Shown: piece by piece, positions 17,301-25,574 of the stretch
How the letters are laid out: each line of letters starts with the position of its first letter
How positions within the stretch are numbered: position 1 is the first letter of the stretch
Assembly: GCF_029872155.1 (NCBI RefSeq)
Contig: NZ_JARXLA010000002.1
Coordinates: forward strand, 310,001 to 374,000
Reading direction: 5' to 3'
DNA from: Hyphomicrobium sp. D-2
Lineage (GTDB): Bacteria > Pseudomonadota > Alphaproteobacteria > Rhizobiales > Hyphomicrobiaceae
Length of the DNA stretch: 64,000 nucleotides
Notes under the pieces: generated by a model
What the model saw: only the letters and a program-made list of their open reading frames with translations
Told to the model about the DNA's origin: nothing
The model's database searches: none
Position numbers and translations under genes: made by a program

Positions 17301-18322
17301 GCGAAGTTGAAGCGCGCAGTGTCGATCCGGAGCTTTATGGCGCGCTTTCCGGGCAGGAGCGGCCGACGCGGCCGGGTGTGCCGGTGGTGGCCGGTTCGCC
17401 GCTGGTGGCGTTCATCGATCTGCCGCTGTTGCGCGGTGATGAGCCACCCGCTGCGGGATACGTTGCGGCCAGGCAGACGCCGTGGCCGGGTGGTGTTGCG
17501 ATTTATGCCTCGCCGGAGACCACCGGCTATGCGCTGAAAGCTTTGGCGAGTGCACCGGCGACGATGGGTGTGACGCTTGATCCGTTGCCGGTGGGGCCGG
17601 AGGGGCGTCTCGATCATGCGGCAAGCGTGCGCGTGCAGGTGGAAGGCGAGCCGCTGACATCGGTGACGGCGCTGCAACTGCTGGCCGGGCGTAATTTGGC
17701 GGCGATCCGCAACGGCGTTGGCGAATGGGAAGTGTTGCAGTTCATGACTGCGACGCTGGTGGAGCCGGGCGTTTATCAACTCGGCGGTTTGTTGCGCGGT
17801 CAAGGCGGGACGGAGTTTGCGATGCGGACAGCGGTGGAGAGTGGCGCGCAGTTCGTGCTTCTCAACTCGTCGGTGGCGCGCATTGATCTGTCAGCTTCGG
17901 AAATCCGCGCGCCATATTCGTGGCGCTATGGGCCATCGATCCGGGATATTGGCGATGAGACCTTTCGGACCACGACATACAGTTTTGCGGGACTGGGACT
18001 GAAGCCGCTTTCACCGGTGCATGTGCGTGCGCGCCGCGATGATGGCGATGTGCATTTGAACTGGATCCGGCGCACGCGCATTGGCGGCGACAGCTGGGAA
18101 GCGCCGGAGGTGCCGCTGGGCGAAGACAGCGAGCGCTACGAAGTTGATGTGCTGGATGGCGGTGTGGTGGTGCGGACGTTAGCGAGCGATGTGCCAGCGG
18201 CGATCTATACGGCGGAACAGCAGGCAGCCGATTTTGGTGGCGTGCAAGAGGCGTATCAGGTGCGTGTCTATCAGCTATCCGCGAGTTATGGCCGGGGCAC
18301 GGGACGCGCTGCGTTGGTGTAA
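14369..18322 (+). CDS. GTA gp15, TIM-barrel tail-tip / host-interaction protein
   Basis: This is the largest GTA protein (1317 aa from the ATG at 14369). It is the tail-tip 'megatron' thought to contact the recipient surface. It opens with a Gly/Ala-rich hydrophobic stretch (about 1-55). GPRLSELHITASTEGAPVPR and VYGRVRLGGQVIWAS follow. A glycoside-hydrolase-like TIM barrel occupies roughly 270-760 (PFVDALIALAADVKTVLP, IGIDVYWPLADWRDG, KPFWLMEIGCPAIDKG). Phage tail protein domains then continue to the C-terminus. The longer frame from 14318 overlaps gp14 and is not needed. Confidence 0.94.
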   Translation: MATLALAAAGAAVGGAVLPGGLTLLGATITGATLGSQLGAVAGSVIDQALLGGSGGTRHVEGPRLSELHITASTEGAPVPRVYGRVRLGGQVIWASPFEEEIVSSSSGGGSGKGLGGASAPTTVTTQYRYYASFAVALCEGEIAGVGRVWADGVELDRARVVHRVYTGSETQDADSLIAAYEGADTAPAYRGVAYVVFERLALAPFGNRMPQLSFEVYRTVDDFSDSIRAVVMIPGSGEFAYSPTPVTQLVGLSTQQPENVHSRQGGTDWTVSLDQLEETLPNAKHVSLVVSWFGTDLRAGECQLVPGVENREKITSPYEWTVAGRTRANAYMVSQRNGRAAYGGTPSDRSVIDAIRDLNSRGIGVTLNPFILMDVPAGNALANPYGGGSQPAYPWRGRITAHPAAGSVASVDQTGAAGAQIASFVGTAQVGHFAVVGDAVVYSGPNEWSFRRMILHHAFLAKAAGGVDAFLLCSELRGLSWVRDGGQSYPFVDALIALAADVKTVLPDAKIVYAADWSEYFGHQPADGTGDVFFHLDPLWASDAIDAIGIDVYWPLADWRDGREHLDLMAGVRSIYDHAYLSGNLRAGEGFDWYYASAEDRAAQVRTPISDGLGKPWVYRYKDIRSWWLNRHYNRPGGVEAELATDWVPQSKPFWLMEIGCPAIDKGANQPNVFVDPKSSETALPHFSLGARDDYMQRCFLRAMIEGLDPDAGGYLDGANPVSAIYGGRMVDLARVYVYTWDARPHPAFPNDTDAWGDGENWGVGHWLTGRFASAPLADTVARLLEDYGFDAHDARGLSGTVPGYLIDRVMAARDALQPLELAYFFDTLETGGEIVFRHRGATGAVIDLALDDLVEAKPEAALLVLTRGQETELPASAKLRYISAASDYSQAVAEARRLTGASGRVSQADLPIVLESQQADAIAETWLFEAWAARERASFSLPPSMLALEPSDVVRIGVGVDARAFRVTEIGERGVREVEARSVDPELYGALSGQERPTRPGVPVVAGSPLVAFIDLPLLRGDEPPAAGYVAARQTPWPGGVAIYASPETTGYALKALASAPATMGVTLDPLPVGPEGRLDHAASVRVQVEGEPLTSVTALQLLAGRNLAAIRNGVGEWEVLQFMTATLVEPGVYQLGGLLRGQGGTEFAMRTAVESGAQFVLLNSSVARIDLSASEIRAPYSWRYGPSIRDIGDETFRTTTYSFAGLGLKPLSPVHVRARRDDGDVHLNWIRRTRIGGDSWEAPEVPLGEDSERYEVDVLDGGVVVRTLASDVPAAIYTAEQQAADFGGVQEAYQVRVYQLSASYGRGTGRAALV

Positions 18323-18394
18323 CGCGCAACAAATGCAGGCGCTTGTAGTGGCCGTATCAATGCACGCGCGCGGCGGAGATTGAGGTTTTCGACA

Positions 18395-19759
18395 GTGATT
18401 GAACAGCCGCCGTGGTTGGCCGCCGCGTGGGCGGAGCTTGGCCAGCGCGAAGTGCGCGGGAGTGCGGATAACGCCCGCATTCGCGCATTTTTCCGTGAGG
18501 TCGGGCATCCCGCGATCCTGCACGACGAAGTGGCGTGGTGTGCGGCGTTTGTGGGCGCGTGCCTGGAGCGGGGAGGCTTGGCGTCAACGCGTTCGCTGAT
18601 GGCGCGCTCGTACCTGCGTTGGGGCGAGGCGTTGTCCGATAGCCGTATTGGCGCTGTTGCGGTGCTCAGTCGCGGGAGCGATCCGGCGGCGGGACATGTT
18701 GGCTTTCTGATGGGTGAAACGCCGACGCATGTTGTGCTGCTGGGGGGCAATCAGGGCGATGCTGTGAGCGTGGCCGCTTATCCGAAAACGCGATTGCTCG
18801 GGCTGCGATGGCCATCGGCGGTATCGGGTAATGCGGGGAGCAAAGAGGCCGGCACGCGCGCGGCGGGCGACGCGCTGTTCGATGAGGCGCTGGCGCACGT
18901 GCTGGAGATGGAAGGTGGCTACACCGACGACCCGCATGATCCCGGTGGGCCGACCAACAGGGGCATAACGCTGGCGACCTATGCCGCGTGGCAGGGCGTG
19001 CAACTGAATGCGGCGACGCGGCTGGGGTTGAAGGCTGAGTTGCGCCGGATCGGTGCGGATGCTGTGCGCGACATCTATTTCGCACGCTACTGGCGTCCGG
19101 CCCATTGCAACGAGATGGCGTCGGCGCTGGCGCTTTTCCATTTTGATGCTGCGGTGAACCACGGCGTGACCGGCGCGATGCGTCTTTTGCAACGCGCGGT
19201 CGGGACGGATGTGGATGGCGAGATCGGCCCCAATACCCGGGCAGCGATTGGACGGCTGTCGGTTGAGCAGTGCCTTGAGCGCTACGCCGAGGTGCGCCGC
19301 GCGCGGTATCGCGCGCTGCCGCATTTCTGGCGCTTCGGCCGCGGGTGGCTGCGCCGTGTGGATACGACGCTGACGCGTGCGCGGCAGGTTGTGCGCGCTG
19401 GAACGGTAGCGCAGCAGACAACGGATCAGGTGCAGGAGAAAGGGACGTCGAGCATGAATGAAAGTGTGCGCACGCAGAAACAGTCGGGGGCGGTACTGCA
19501 GCAGGAAAGCACGACGAAATGGTGGGGGCAGTCGATCACCATCTGGGGTGCGATGATTACAGCGCTATCGACCGTGCTGCCTGCGATCGGCCCCGCATTC
19601 GGTGTCGATATTACGGGCGATCTGGTGCGCGAGGCGGGCGAAGGCATTGTGCAGACGGTGCAGGCGGTGGGCGGCCTCATCGGCACGCTGATGACGATCT
19701 ATGGGCGGATGCGTGCGTCGACCGGACTTACGCAGCGCAGCGTGCAGATGAAACTCTGA
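18395..19759 (+). CDS. Fused lysis protein: peptidase-like domain, GH108 muramidase and holin-like tail
   Basis: This 454-residue protein probably releases GTA particles. Residues 1-140 resemble the TIGR02594 family (catalytic-type Cys in DEVAWCAAFVGA, C49; His in AGHVGFL, H101). Residues 160-340 form a GH108 lysozyme with the Glu in LEMEGGYTDDP (E173) and a peptidoglycan-binding motif VDGEIGPNTRAAIG. From residue 354 a holin-like segment follows (WWGQSITIWGAMITALSTVL, later GLIGTLMTIYGRMRA). The GTG at 18395 has GAGG nine bases upstream; an upstream TTG (18380) is less likely. An in-frame ATG at 19454 may also be used. Confidence 0.85.
   Translation: MIEQPPWLAAAWAELGQREVRGSADNARIRAFFREVGHPAILHDEVAWCAAFVGACLERGGLASTRSLMARSYLRWGEALSDSRIGAVAVLSRGSDPAAGHVGFLMGETPTHVVLLGGNQGDAVSVAAYPKTRLLGLRWPSAVSGNAGSKEAGTRAAGDALFDEALAHVLEMEGGYTDDPHDPGGPTNRGITLATYAAWQGVQLNAATRLGLKAELRRIGADAVRDIYFARYWRPAHCNEMASALALFHFDAAVNHGVTGAMRLLQRAVGTDVDGEIGPNTRAAIGRLSVEQCLERYAEVRRARYRALPHFWRFGRGWLRRVDTTLTRARQVVRAGTVAQQTTDQVQEKGTSSMNESVRTQKQSGAVLQQESTTKWWGQSITIWGAMITALSTVLPAIGPAFGVDITGDLVREAGEGIVQTVQAVGGLIGTLMTIYGRMRASTGLTQRSVQMKL
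19454..19759 (+). CDS. Possible internal start giving a separate holin-like protein
   Basis: The ATG at 19454 is in frame with the muramidase gene and has AAAGGGA nine bases upstream. It would yield a 101-residue protein with one or two membrane segments, closely resembling the stand-alone holin-like proteins found beside endolysins in alphaproteobacterial phages. Sequence alone cannot show whether it is made separately, as the tail of the fusion, or both. Confidence 0.4.
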   Translation: MNESVRTQKQSGAVLQQESTTKWWGQSITIWGAMITALSTVLPAIGPAFGVDITGDLVREAGEGIVQTVQAVGGLIGTLMTIYGRMRASTGLTQRSVQMKL

Positions 19760-19875
19760 TGTGACGGAAGCGCTGCATGCTCGCATGTTGTGCTTAGCCA
19801 TTCATGGCGGGTTCAGCGGCGGCGGAATATCCGATGTGCAGGCCATTCATCTTAATTGTTCAAATCATGATTGTA

Positions 19876-20160
19876 ATGCGCATCGCTATTTCGTCGCTGC
19901 TGCTCGCTGTCGTCGCGCAATCAGCGACCGCAACTGAGTGCTATCCGGATTGGTCGGACGCTGCTCCGATCGTGCATCGGGAAAAACTGGCGACGGTCGA
20001 GGCGTTGTCAGCGGGAGCCGCCGCGCATATGCCGGGCGATATTGTGCGGACGACGCTTTGTGTCGAGAACGGCATATTCGTATATCGACTGTTGGTGCGC
20101 GAAGCCGGGGGCAGGCTGGTGAACCACACCGTGGATGCGCGACAACCATTTGCGCGCTGA
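19876..20160 (+). CDS. Small periplasmic protein, PepSY-like, possible FeuN analogue
   Basis: A signal peptide (MRIAISSLLLAVVAQSATA) precedes about 75 mature residues. The C-terminal half (VYRLLVREAGGRLVNHTVDA) resembles half a PepSY domain, with the typical 'VDA' ending. In rhizobia, the periplasmic protein FeuN is encoded just upstream of feuPQ and restrains the FeuQ kinase. This gene lies two genes upstream of a feuPQ-like pair, so the analogy is reasonable but unproven. The start is uncertain: ATG codons at 19867 and 19834 are in frame and none has a strong ribosome-binding site. Confidence 0.5.
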   Translation: MRIAISSLLLAVVAQSATATECYPDWSDAAPIVHREKLATVEALSAGAAAHMPGDIVRTTLCVENGIFVYRLLVREAGGRLVNHTVDARQPFAR

Positions 20161-20235
20161 ATAGTTCGCTTCCGTATCGCGGCTGGATTATGATCACGCT
20201 GATTGGCTGATCATGTCGCGGAACGGGAGAAGCGA

Positions 20236-20598
20236 ATGTCGTACGTCGATGGGTTTGTGCTGGCAGTGCCGGAAGAAAATCTGGCGGAGTATCGCAAGAT
20301 TGCGCGCAAGGCTGGCAAGATCTGGCTGGAACACGGCGCGCTGGAATTTCGCGAGTGTGTGGCCGATGATGTGAAGCCGGGCAAGCAGACGTCGTTTCCG
20401 CAGAGCGTGAAGCTGAAGCCGGGCGAGGTCGTGGTGTTTTCCTATATCGTCTACAAGAACCGCGCGCAGCGTGACCGGGTGAATGCCAAGGTGATGGCCG
20501 ATCCGCGTCTGAATACGATGATGGAAGGCAAGGATATGCCGTTTGATGGCAAGCGCATGATCTATGGCGGATTTAAGACGCTGGTAGCGCTGGCCTAG
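20236..20598 (+). CDS. DUF1428 family protein (YbaA-like)
   Basis: This 120-residue cytosolic protein is close in length and sequence pattern to E. coli YbaA. It starts MSYVDGFVLAVPEENLAEYR, has GALEFRECVADDV-x-PGK in the middle, and ends with MPFDGKRMIYGGFKTL, the strongest family signature. The fold is a ferredoxin-like dimeric barrel; the function is unknown. The ATG at 20236 follows GGGAGAAG. It lies between the PepSY-like gene and the two-component genes on the same strand. Confidence 0.88.
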   Translation: MSYVDGFVLAVPEENLAEYRKIARKAGKIWLEHGALEFRECVADDVKPGKQTSFPQSVKLKPGEVVVFSYIVYKNRAQRDRVNAKVMADPRLNTMMEGKDMPFDGKRMIYGGFKTLVALA

Positions 20599-20751
20599 GA
20601 TCTGCTTGCCTGAATACCGGATTTGCACCCTGCGTGTGCGGGATGCGGCGTGCCATTGAGGCCGTCGGCCGGGGCCGCGCTGCGCACTAGGCTGAATCGC
20701 CCACTACCGTTATAGTCCCCGCCGAATTTGAGGTTTTGGACGGGGGAGCCT

Positions 20752-21426
20752 GTGCGCGTCCTGGTAGTTGAGGATGACAAGGATCTGAACCGGCAGCTCG
20801 TGTCGGCGCTGGGCGATGCGGGATATGCCGTTGATACGGCGTTCGACGGCGAGGAGGGCTACTTCCTCGGCGATACCGAGCCGTATGACATCGTCATCCT
20901 CGATATCGGTCTGCCGAAGATGGATGGCATTTCGATTCTCGAGCAGTGGCGCCGTTCCGATCGCAAGATGCCGGTGATCCTGCTGACGGCCCGTGACCGC
21001 TGGAGCGACAAGGTTCAGGGCATGGATGCGGGCGCCGATGATTACGTCGCCAAACCGTTCCATATGGAAGAGCTGCTGGCGCGCGTGCGGGCACAGGTGC
21101 GGCGCGCATCAGGCCATGCCAAGAGTGAAATCGAATGTGGGCCGTTGCGGCTGGACACCAAGTCGGCGCGCGTTACCTGCAATGGTCAGCAAATCAAGCT
21201 GACGTCGCACGAGTATCGGCTGTTGGCCTACATGATGCACCACAATGGTCGCGTGGTTTCGCGCACCGAGCTGGTTGAGCATCTGTATGAGCAGGACTTC
21301 GATCGCGATTCAAATACCATCGAAGTGTTCATCGGGCGGTTGCGCAAAAAGATCCCGGTGGATGTGATCGAGACTGTGCGTGGCCTGGGGTATCGCCTGA
21401 GCGAAAATCCGGCTCCGACAGCCTGA
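20752..21426 (+). CDS. feuP: OmpR/PhoP-family response regulator, FeuP-like
   Basis: This 224-residue DNA-binding regulator has a receiver domain and a winged-helix domain. The receiver has an acidic pocket VVEDD, phospho-acceptor D51 in VILDIGLPKMDG, and K101 in YVAKPFHMEELLARV. The winged helix has LTSHEYRLLAYMMHH and the recognition-helix region RDSNTIEVFIGRLRKKI. I chose the GTG at 20752 because GGGGGAG lies just upstream. The following gene is its sensor kinase and the ccm genes come next, the arrangement of rhizobial feuP, feuQ and cycHJKL. The symbol is given on that synteny. Confidence 0.82.
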   Translation: MRVLVVEDDKDLNRQLVSALGDAGYAVDTAFDGEEGYFLGDTEPYDIVILDIGLPKMDGISILEQWRRSDRKMPVILLTARDRWSDKVQGMDAGADDYVAKPFHMEELLARVRAQVRRASGHAKSEIECGPLRLDTKSARVTCNGQQIKLTSHEYRLLAYMMHHNGRVVSRTELVEHLYEQDFDRDSNTIEVFIGRLRKKIPVDVIETVRGLGYRLSENPAPTA

Positions 21427-21462
21427 TGACATTGCCTCGCCCGCAAGTGGAGCTGTGAGGGA

Positions 21463-22851
21463 ATGCGGTTTAATTCGCTGGCATTCCGTCTTTTCGCGAC
21501 CGCGGCAGCCTGGACGCTGCTGGTGCTGCCGATTGCTGGTTTCATCATCTATCAGCTCTATCGCGATGACGTGCAGGCCAGCTTCGACGGCCAGCTTCTG
21601 AAGCTGGTCAATGCGATTACGGTCGACAGCATGGGCAGCGCGGCTCAGGAGGCGCATCCGCTGCCGCCGAGCAATCTTTATGAGCCGCTGTTTGAGGTGA
21701 CGCATTCGGGTTGGTACTGGCAGATCACGCCATTGCAGCCAGCCAGCGGCCGCAAGCTGGTTTCGCCATCGCTGGCGACCTGGACTTTGCCGTCGCCGGC
21801 CGCAAAATCGGTTGTGCCGGATCTTTCCGGTGCGCGCTGGCTGAATGCAAAGGGACCGAAGGGTGAGCCGCTGCGGCTGGTGGAGGTGATTGACTCGCTG
21901 GGCCATGAGCCGGGCAAGCCGCGCTATTCGATTGTTGTGGCCGGGCCGCAGGATTGGCTGGATCACCTCGTTTCGAATTTCCGCTATCGACTGACGACGG
22001 CGCTCGCACTGGCGGGGCTGGGGCTGGTGGCAGTGACGCTGTTTCAGGTGCGCTTTGGCCTGCTGCCTCTGCGCCAGATTGAAGGCGGTCTGGCGGCGAT
22101 CCGATCGGGGGCGGCTTCGACGCTGGACGGCGATCTACCCGCCGAAATCGAGCCACTGCAGTCGGAGCTGAATGCGCTGATCCGCTCCAATCAGGCGATA
22201 GTGGATCGGGCCCGCACCCAGGTGGGCAATCTGGCCCACGCACTGAAGACGCCACTGGCGGTGATCGCGAACGAAGCGCGTACCGATAAGACCGGCCTCG
22301 GAGACAAGGTCGTCGAGCAGGCCGAAATCATGAAGGACTCGGTCACGCGCTATCTCGACCGGGCCCGCATGGCGGCGCGGGCGGGTGTGATCGGGCGCGT
22401 TACGCCTGTGGGGCCGGTGGTGGAGCCGCTGGTGCGGGTGCTGCAGAAAATCCATCAGGACAAGGGGGTTGTCATCACCGTTGATTGCCCGCCCGACGCG
22501 CGTTTTTCGGGCGAGAAGCAGGATCTGGAGGAAATGCTCGGGAACCTGCTGGATAATGCCTGCAAGTGGTCACAGCGCGAGGTGGTGTTGAAGGTGGAGG
22601 TGCCTGCAACGACCAGCAGAGCCAAAAACCGGCGGCTGCTGATTACGGTGGCGGACGATGGGCCGGGACTGAACGAAGAGGAGCGCAAGCGGATCGGTAA
22701 GCGCGGGTTGCGGCTGGATGAGACCAAGCCGGGATCGGGACTAGGCCTTTCGATCGTGCTGGAGCTTGCCAACTCCTATGGCGGTTCCTGCGAACTGGCG
22801 CGTGCTTCGCAGGGTGGTTTGCAGGTCCGCCTGAACCTGCCAGCGGCTTAG
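21463..22851 (+). CDS. feuQ: Sensor histidine kinase, FeuQ-like
   Basis: This 462-residue membrane kinase has a helix at about 10-32, a periplasmic sensing region to about 165, a second helix near 176-196 and a HAMP-like linker. The H-box is NLAHALKTPLAVIANEA with H259. The ATP-binding domain shows the N-box MLGNLLDNACKWS, G1 box VADDGPGL and G2 box GSGLGLSIVLELA. It resembles the PhoQ/FeuQ group. The ATG at 21463 has GAGGGA upstream and lies 36 bases after the regulator gene. Rhizobial FeuQ controls cyclic glucan export and osmotic responses; that role is inferred here. Confidence 0.85.
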   Translation: MRFNSLAFRLFATAAAWTLLVLPIAGFIIYQLYRDDVQASFDGQLLKLVNAITVDSMGSAAQEAHPLPPSNLYEPLFEVTHSGWYWQITPLQPASGRKLVSPSLATWTLPSPAAKSVVPDLSGARWLNAKGPKGEPLRLVEVIDSLGHEPGKPRYSIVVAGPQDWLDHLVSNFRYRLTTALALAGLGLVAVTLFQVRFGLLPLRQIEGGLAAIRSGAASTLDGDLPAEIEPLQSELNALIRSNQAIVDRARTQVGNLAHALKTPLAVIANEARTDKTGLGDKVVEQAEIMKDSVTRYLDRARMAARAGVIGRVTPVGPVVEPLVRVLQKIHQDKGVVITVDCPPDARFSGEKQDLEEMLGNLLDNACKWSQREVVLKVEVPATTSRAKNRRLLITVADDGPGLNEEERKRIGKRGLRLDETKPGSGLGLSIVLELANSYGGSCELARASQGGLQVRLNLPAA

Positions 22852-23042
22852 CCGCGGACGGGAAATGCGACTTTCCACCGCCGGGGACTTCTCGATTAGG
22901 GAAAACTATCAACAGTTTGGTTCGCCCAATTCGGGCCTGCTTTCAGCCATGTCGGCTGCACATTCTTTGGCTAATCGGCTACACTGTTGTCAGAAAGCAC
23001 GGTGCGTTGCAGCCCGGGGCGCACGCTGGGGAGACGATAAAA

Positions 23043-23552
23043 ATGGCGAATGCCGCTGATGGTGCCGTGACATACGGTGTCCGCAAAGCGCCGCTGATTT
23101 TGGCGCTTGTGATGCCGCTGATGTTGACGGCGTGCGGTCCGGAAGGGCCGAGCAAGGCTGATACCGGCATGATCGTCGGCGCTGCGGCGGGCGGCATTCT
23201 GGGCAATCAGGTGGGCAAAGGCTCGGGCAACGTTCTGGCGACGGTTGCGGGTGCCGTGGTTGGCGGCATCGTCGGCAGCGAGATCGGCCGCTCGATGGAT
23301 GAGCAGGACCGCTATCTGGCCGGACAGGCGGAATTGGCGGCGCTGGAAGAGGGCGAATCGGATCGCCCCCGTCGCTGGCGTAATCCGGACAACGGCCGCT
23401 ATGGCGATATCGTGCCCAGCCGCCCGTACAAGCGTCAGGGTGTGGATTGCCGCGATTACACGCACACGATCTATATCGACGGTCGTCCGCGGGATATGCG
23501 GGGCACCGCCTGCCGTAATCGCGATGGCACGTGGAGCAACGTGGTTGGCTGA
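23043..23552 (+). CDS. Glycine-zipper lipoprotein (17 kDa antigen-like)
   Basis: This 169-residue predicted outer-membrane lipoprotein has an N-terminal hydrophobic segment ending in a lipobox (LMLTACG). A glycine-zipper pair of helices follows (MIVGAAAGGILGNQVGKGSG and AGAVVGGIVGSEIGRSMDEQD). The C-terminal part ends with CRDYTHTIYIDGRPRDMRG and CRNRDGTWSNVVG, typical of the Rickettsia 17 kDa antigen-like family. The start at 23043 has GGGGAGA upstream. It stands alone, with a terminator-like hairpin after it. Confidence 0.82.
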   Translation: MANAADGAVTYGVRKAPLILALVMPLMLTACGPEGPSKADTGMIVGAAAGGILGNQVGKGSGNVLATVAGAVVGGIVGSEIGRSMDEQDRYLAGQAELAALEEGESDRPRRWRNPDNGRYGDIVPSRPYKRQGVDCRDYTHTIYIDGRPRDMRGTACRNRDGTWSNVVG

Positions 23553-23595
23553 GCGCCGAGATTTGCTGGCGCTGACCTTGAGATGACGCAAATGT

Positions 23596-23644
23596 GTGCG
23601 GGGTTCGACTTGAGATTAATCAAGTCCCCGCACGCCGCTGTTTT
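23596..23644 (+). terminator. Terminator-like hairpin after the lipoprotein gene
   Basis: GTGCGGGG (23596-23603) pairs with CCCCGCAC (23626-23633), and inside it ACTTGA pairs with TCAAGT. A short TTTT run follows about seven bases later. It separates the lipoprotein gene from ccmI. Confidence 0.5.
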
Positions 23645-23833
23645 GGGAGCGGCGCAACGTTGCGCATGAGGATCGCACCTAAAACCGCTGTATGGCGCAG
23701 TATTCGCCTGAAAACTCTACTGAAATAGTCATATTATCTTGCGCTGCGGCAGAAATATTGCCGCGCCTTGCGACACTTGTAACTTCCGGCCATGGGCCCT
23801 ATTCCAGCCTCGCGGTGGCGGTTGGATGGCGGC

Positions 23834-25042
23834 ATGGTGCTGTGGATTCTATTTGCGATGTTGGCGGCGGCCGTCGTCTGGGCGGTTACCCGGCCATTGC
23901 TGGCGCGCAGCGCTGCTGATCCTGCAGCCGATAGCGAGCTTGCCGTTTATCGCGATCAGCTTGCCGAGATCGAGACCGAGCGGGCGCAGGGCCTTCTGGG
24001 CGAGGCTGAAGCCGAAGGCGCACGCGTTGAACTTGCCCGTCGATTGATCCGTCGCTCGGAAGAAGCCAACAAGCTGGCCGGGGATGGCGCCGCGAAAACG
24101 AGCGCGGCGCGCAAGGCAGTGCTTTATCTGGGATCAGCGCTGCCGGTGATCGGCATTGCGGTCTATCTCGGCGTCGGTTCCCCTCAGCTTCCCGGGCGTC
24201 CCTACGGCTTCCGCATGGACGTGCCGGTTGAGCAGGCGACGGCATCCGATCTGGTTGCGCGGGTGGAAGAGCATCTGCGCGCCAATCCGGAAGACGGTCG
24301 CGGCTGGGATGTGCTGGCGCCGGTATATCTGCGGCTGGGGCGTTTCAATCAGGCAGCGGATGCGTTTCAGCGCGCCAACCAGCTGTTGGGAGAATCTCCA
24401 GGGCGGATAGCGGGGTACGCGCGCTCTATGATCATGGCGCAGAATGGCGTTGTCAGTGAGCCGGTGCGCCGCGCCTATGAGCGCCTGAAAGTGCTTGATC
24501 CCAAGGCGATGGAAGCTGAGGTCTGGCTGGCGATCGGGCGGGAACAGGATGGCGACCGGAAGGGTGCCGAGGCGGAATTCCGCCGCTTGCTGGCGACCGC
24601 TGAAGATCCCTGGAAAACGGTGCTGACGACGCGGCTTGAGCAGATGGCCGCTCAACAGGCGGATGCGGGCGCGCGGGCGAGGAATGCTCCTGGCGGTGCG
24701 GCTGCGGCGCAGACTGAACGGTCCCCTGCGGGTGGTGAGACCGTCCGGCCGGGGGATAGTGCAGCGCCCGCCGCCGCCGTCGATGCCAATGAAATCGCCG
24801 CGCTTGATCCGGCGCAGCGTGCGCAGCGCATCGCGCAGATGGTGCAAGGTCTGGCCGCGCGCCTGAAGGAAAATGGCAGCGACCTGGACGGTTGGAAGCG
24901 GCTTGTGCGCTCCTATGTTGTTCTGGGTCAGCGCAACGACGCGCAGACGGCTTTGACCGATGCGCGGTCGAATTTCGCGACGGATCGGCAGGCGCTGACA
25001 GAGCTGAATGAGCTGGCTCAGACGCTGGAACTCGGCTCATGA
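23834..25042 (+). CDS. ccmI: Cytochrome c maturation protein CcmI (CycH)
   Basis: This is the apocytochrome c chaperone that presents substrates to the CcmF/H haem ligation complex. The protein is 402 aa. It starts [20 protein letters not shown], a first helix, followed by a cytoplasmic loop with [19 protein letters not shown] second helix lies near 100-120 ([20 protein letters not shown]). The periplasmic part contains TPR-like repeats ([40 protein letters not shown]). It is first in a ccmI, ccmE, ccmF, ccmH operon. Confidence 0.92.
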   Translation: MVLWILFAMLAAAVVWAVTRPLLARSAADPAADSELAVYRDQLAEIETERAQGLLGEAEAEGARVELARRLIRRSEEANKLAGDGAAKTSAARKAVLYLGSALPVIGIAVYLGVGSPQLPGRPYGFRMDVPVEQATASDLVARVEEHLRANPEDGRGWDVLAPVYLRLGRFNQAADAFQRANQLLGESPGRIAGYARSMIMAQNGVVSEPVRRAYERLKVLDPKAMEAEVWLAIGREQDGDRKGAEAEFRRLLATAEDPWKTVLTTRLEQMAAQQADAGARARNAPGGAAAAQTERSPAGGETVRPGDSAAPAAAVDANEIAALDPAQRAQRIAQMVQGLAARLKENGSDLDGWKRLVRSYVVLGQRNDAQTALTDARSNFATDRQALTELNELAQTLELGS

Positions 25043-25064
25043 GAGAGGCGACAGGGAAAACGGC

Positions 25065-25529
25065 ATGACGCGGAAGCAGCGGCGCGGAGTTCTGATTGGT
25101 GTCGGCGTGGCGGTGCTGATGGTTGCCGTGGGCCTGGTGCTGTTCGCGCTGCGCGATGCGATCGTGTTTTTCCATACGCCGAGCGATCTGGCTGCCAAGC
25201 CGATCGAGATCGGTCAGCGTTTCCGGCTCGGCGGCCTGGTGGCGGCGGGTTCGGTGAAGCGCGGCGAAGGCACCAAGGTGAACTTCGCGGTGACGGATAC
25301 GCTTGAAACCGTGCCAGTGGTCTATGAAGGTGTGCTGCCGGACCTGTTCCGTGAGGGGCAGGGCGTCATCACTGAAGGCAAGATGGACGAGGCGGGGACA
25401 TTCATCGCCGACTCCGTTCTTGCCAAGCACGACGAAAATTACATGCCGCCCGAAGTTGCCAAGGCGCTGGAGGCCAAGGGCGTGAAGCTGGGTGAGGGTG
25501 CAAAGCACCCCGAAAACGTCAAGCCGTAG
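25065..25529 (+). CDS. ccmE: Haem chaperone CcmE (CycJ)
   Basis: This 154-residue periplasmic haem chaperone is anchored by one N-terminal helix ([20 protein letters not shown]). Its beta-barrel carries [15 protein letters not shown], then [18 protein letters not shown]. The haem-attachment motif is [10 protein letters not shown], with H122 as the covalent ligand and Y126. The ATG at 25065 has AGGGAA upstream. It lies between ccmI and ccmF, as in other alphaproteobacteria. Confidence 0.96.
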   Translation: MTRKQRRGVLIGVGVAVLMVAVGLVLFALRDAIVFFHTPSDLAAKPIEIGQRFRLGGLVAAGSVKRGEGTKVNFAVTDTLETVPVVYEGVLPDLFREGQGVITEGKMDEAGTFIADSVLAKHDENYMPPEVAKALEAKGVKLGEGAKHPENVKP

Positions 25530-25574
25530 CAAAGCGGCATACGAAGCGCTTGGTTGCGCACAAGGGAGCAGGAA

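Noticed and set aside
15128-17803. Long minus-strand frames opposite the GTA tail-tip gene (379 and 493 codons)
   Set aside because: They are rich in Arg, His and Gln, have no domain and no ribosome-binding sites, and lie opposite a conserved GTA gene.
3287-19759. Reading the phage-like cluster as an ordinary prophage
   Set aside because: No integrase, attachment sites, repressor, replication or tail-fibre genes were seen. Gene order, short tape measure and TIM-barrel tail protein fit a GTA.
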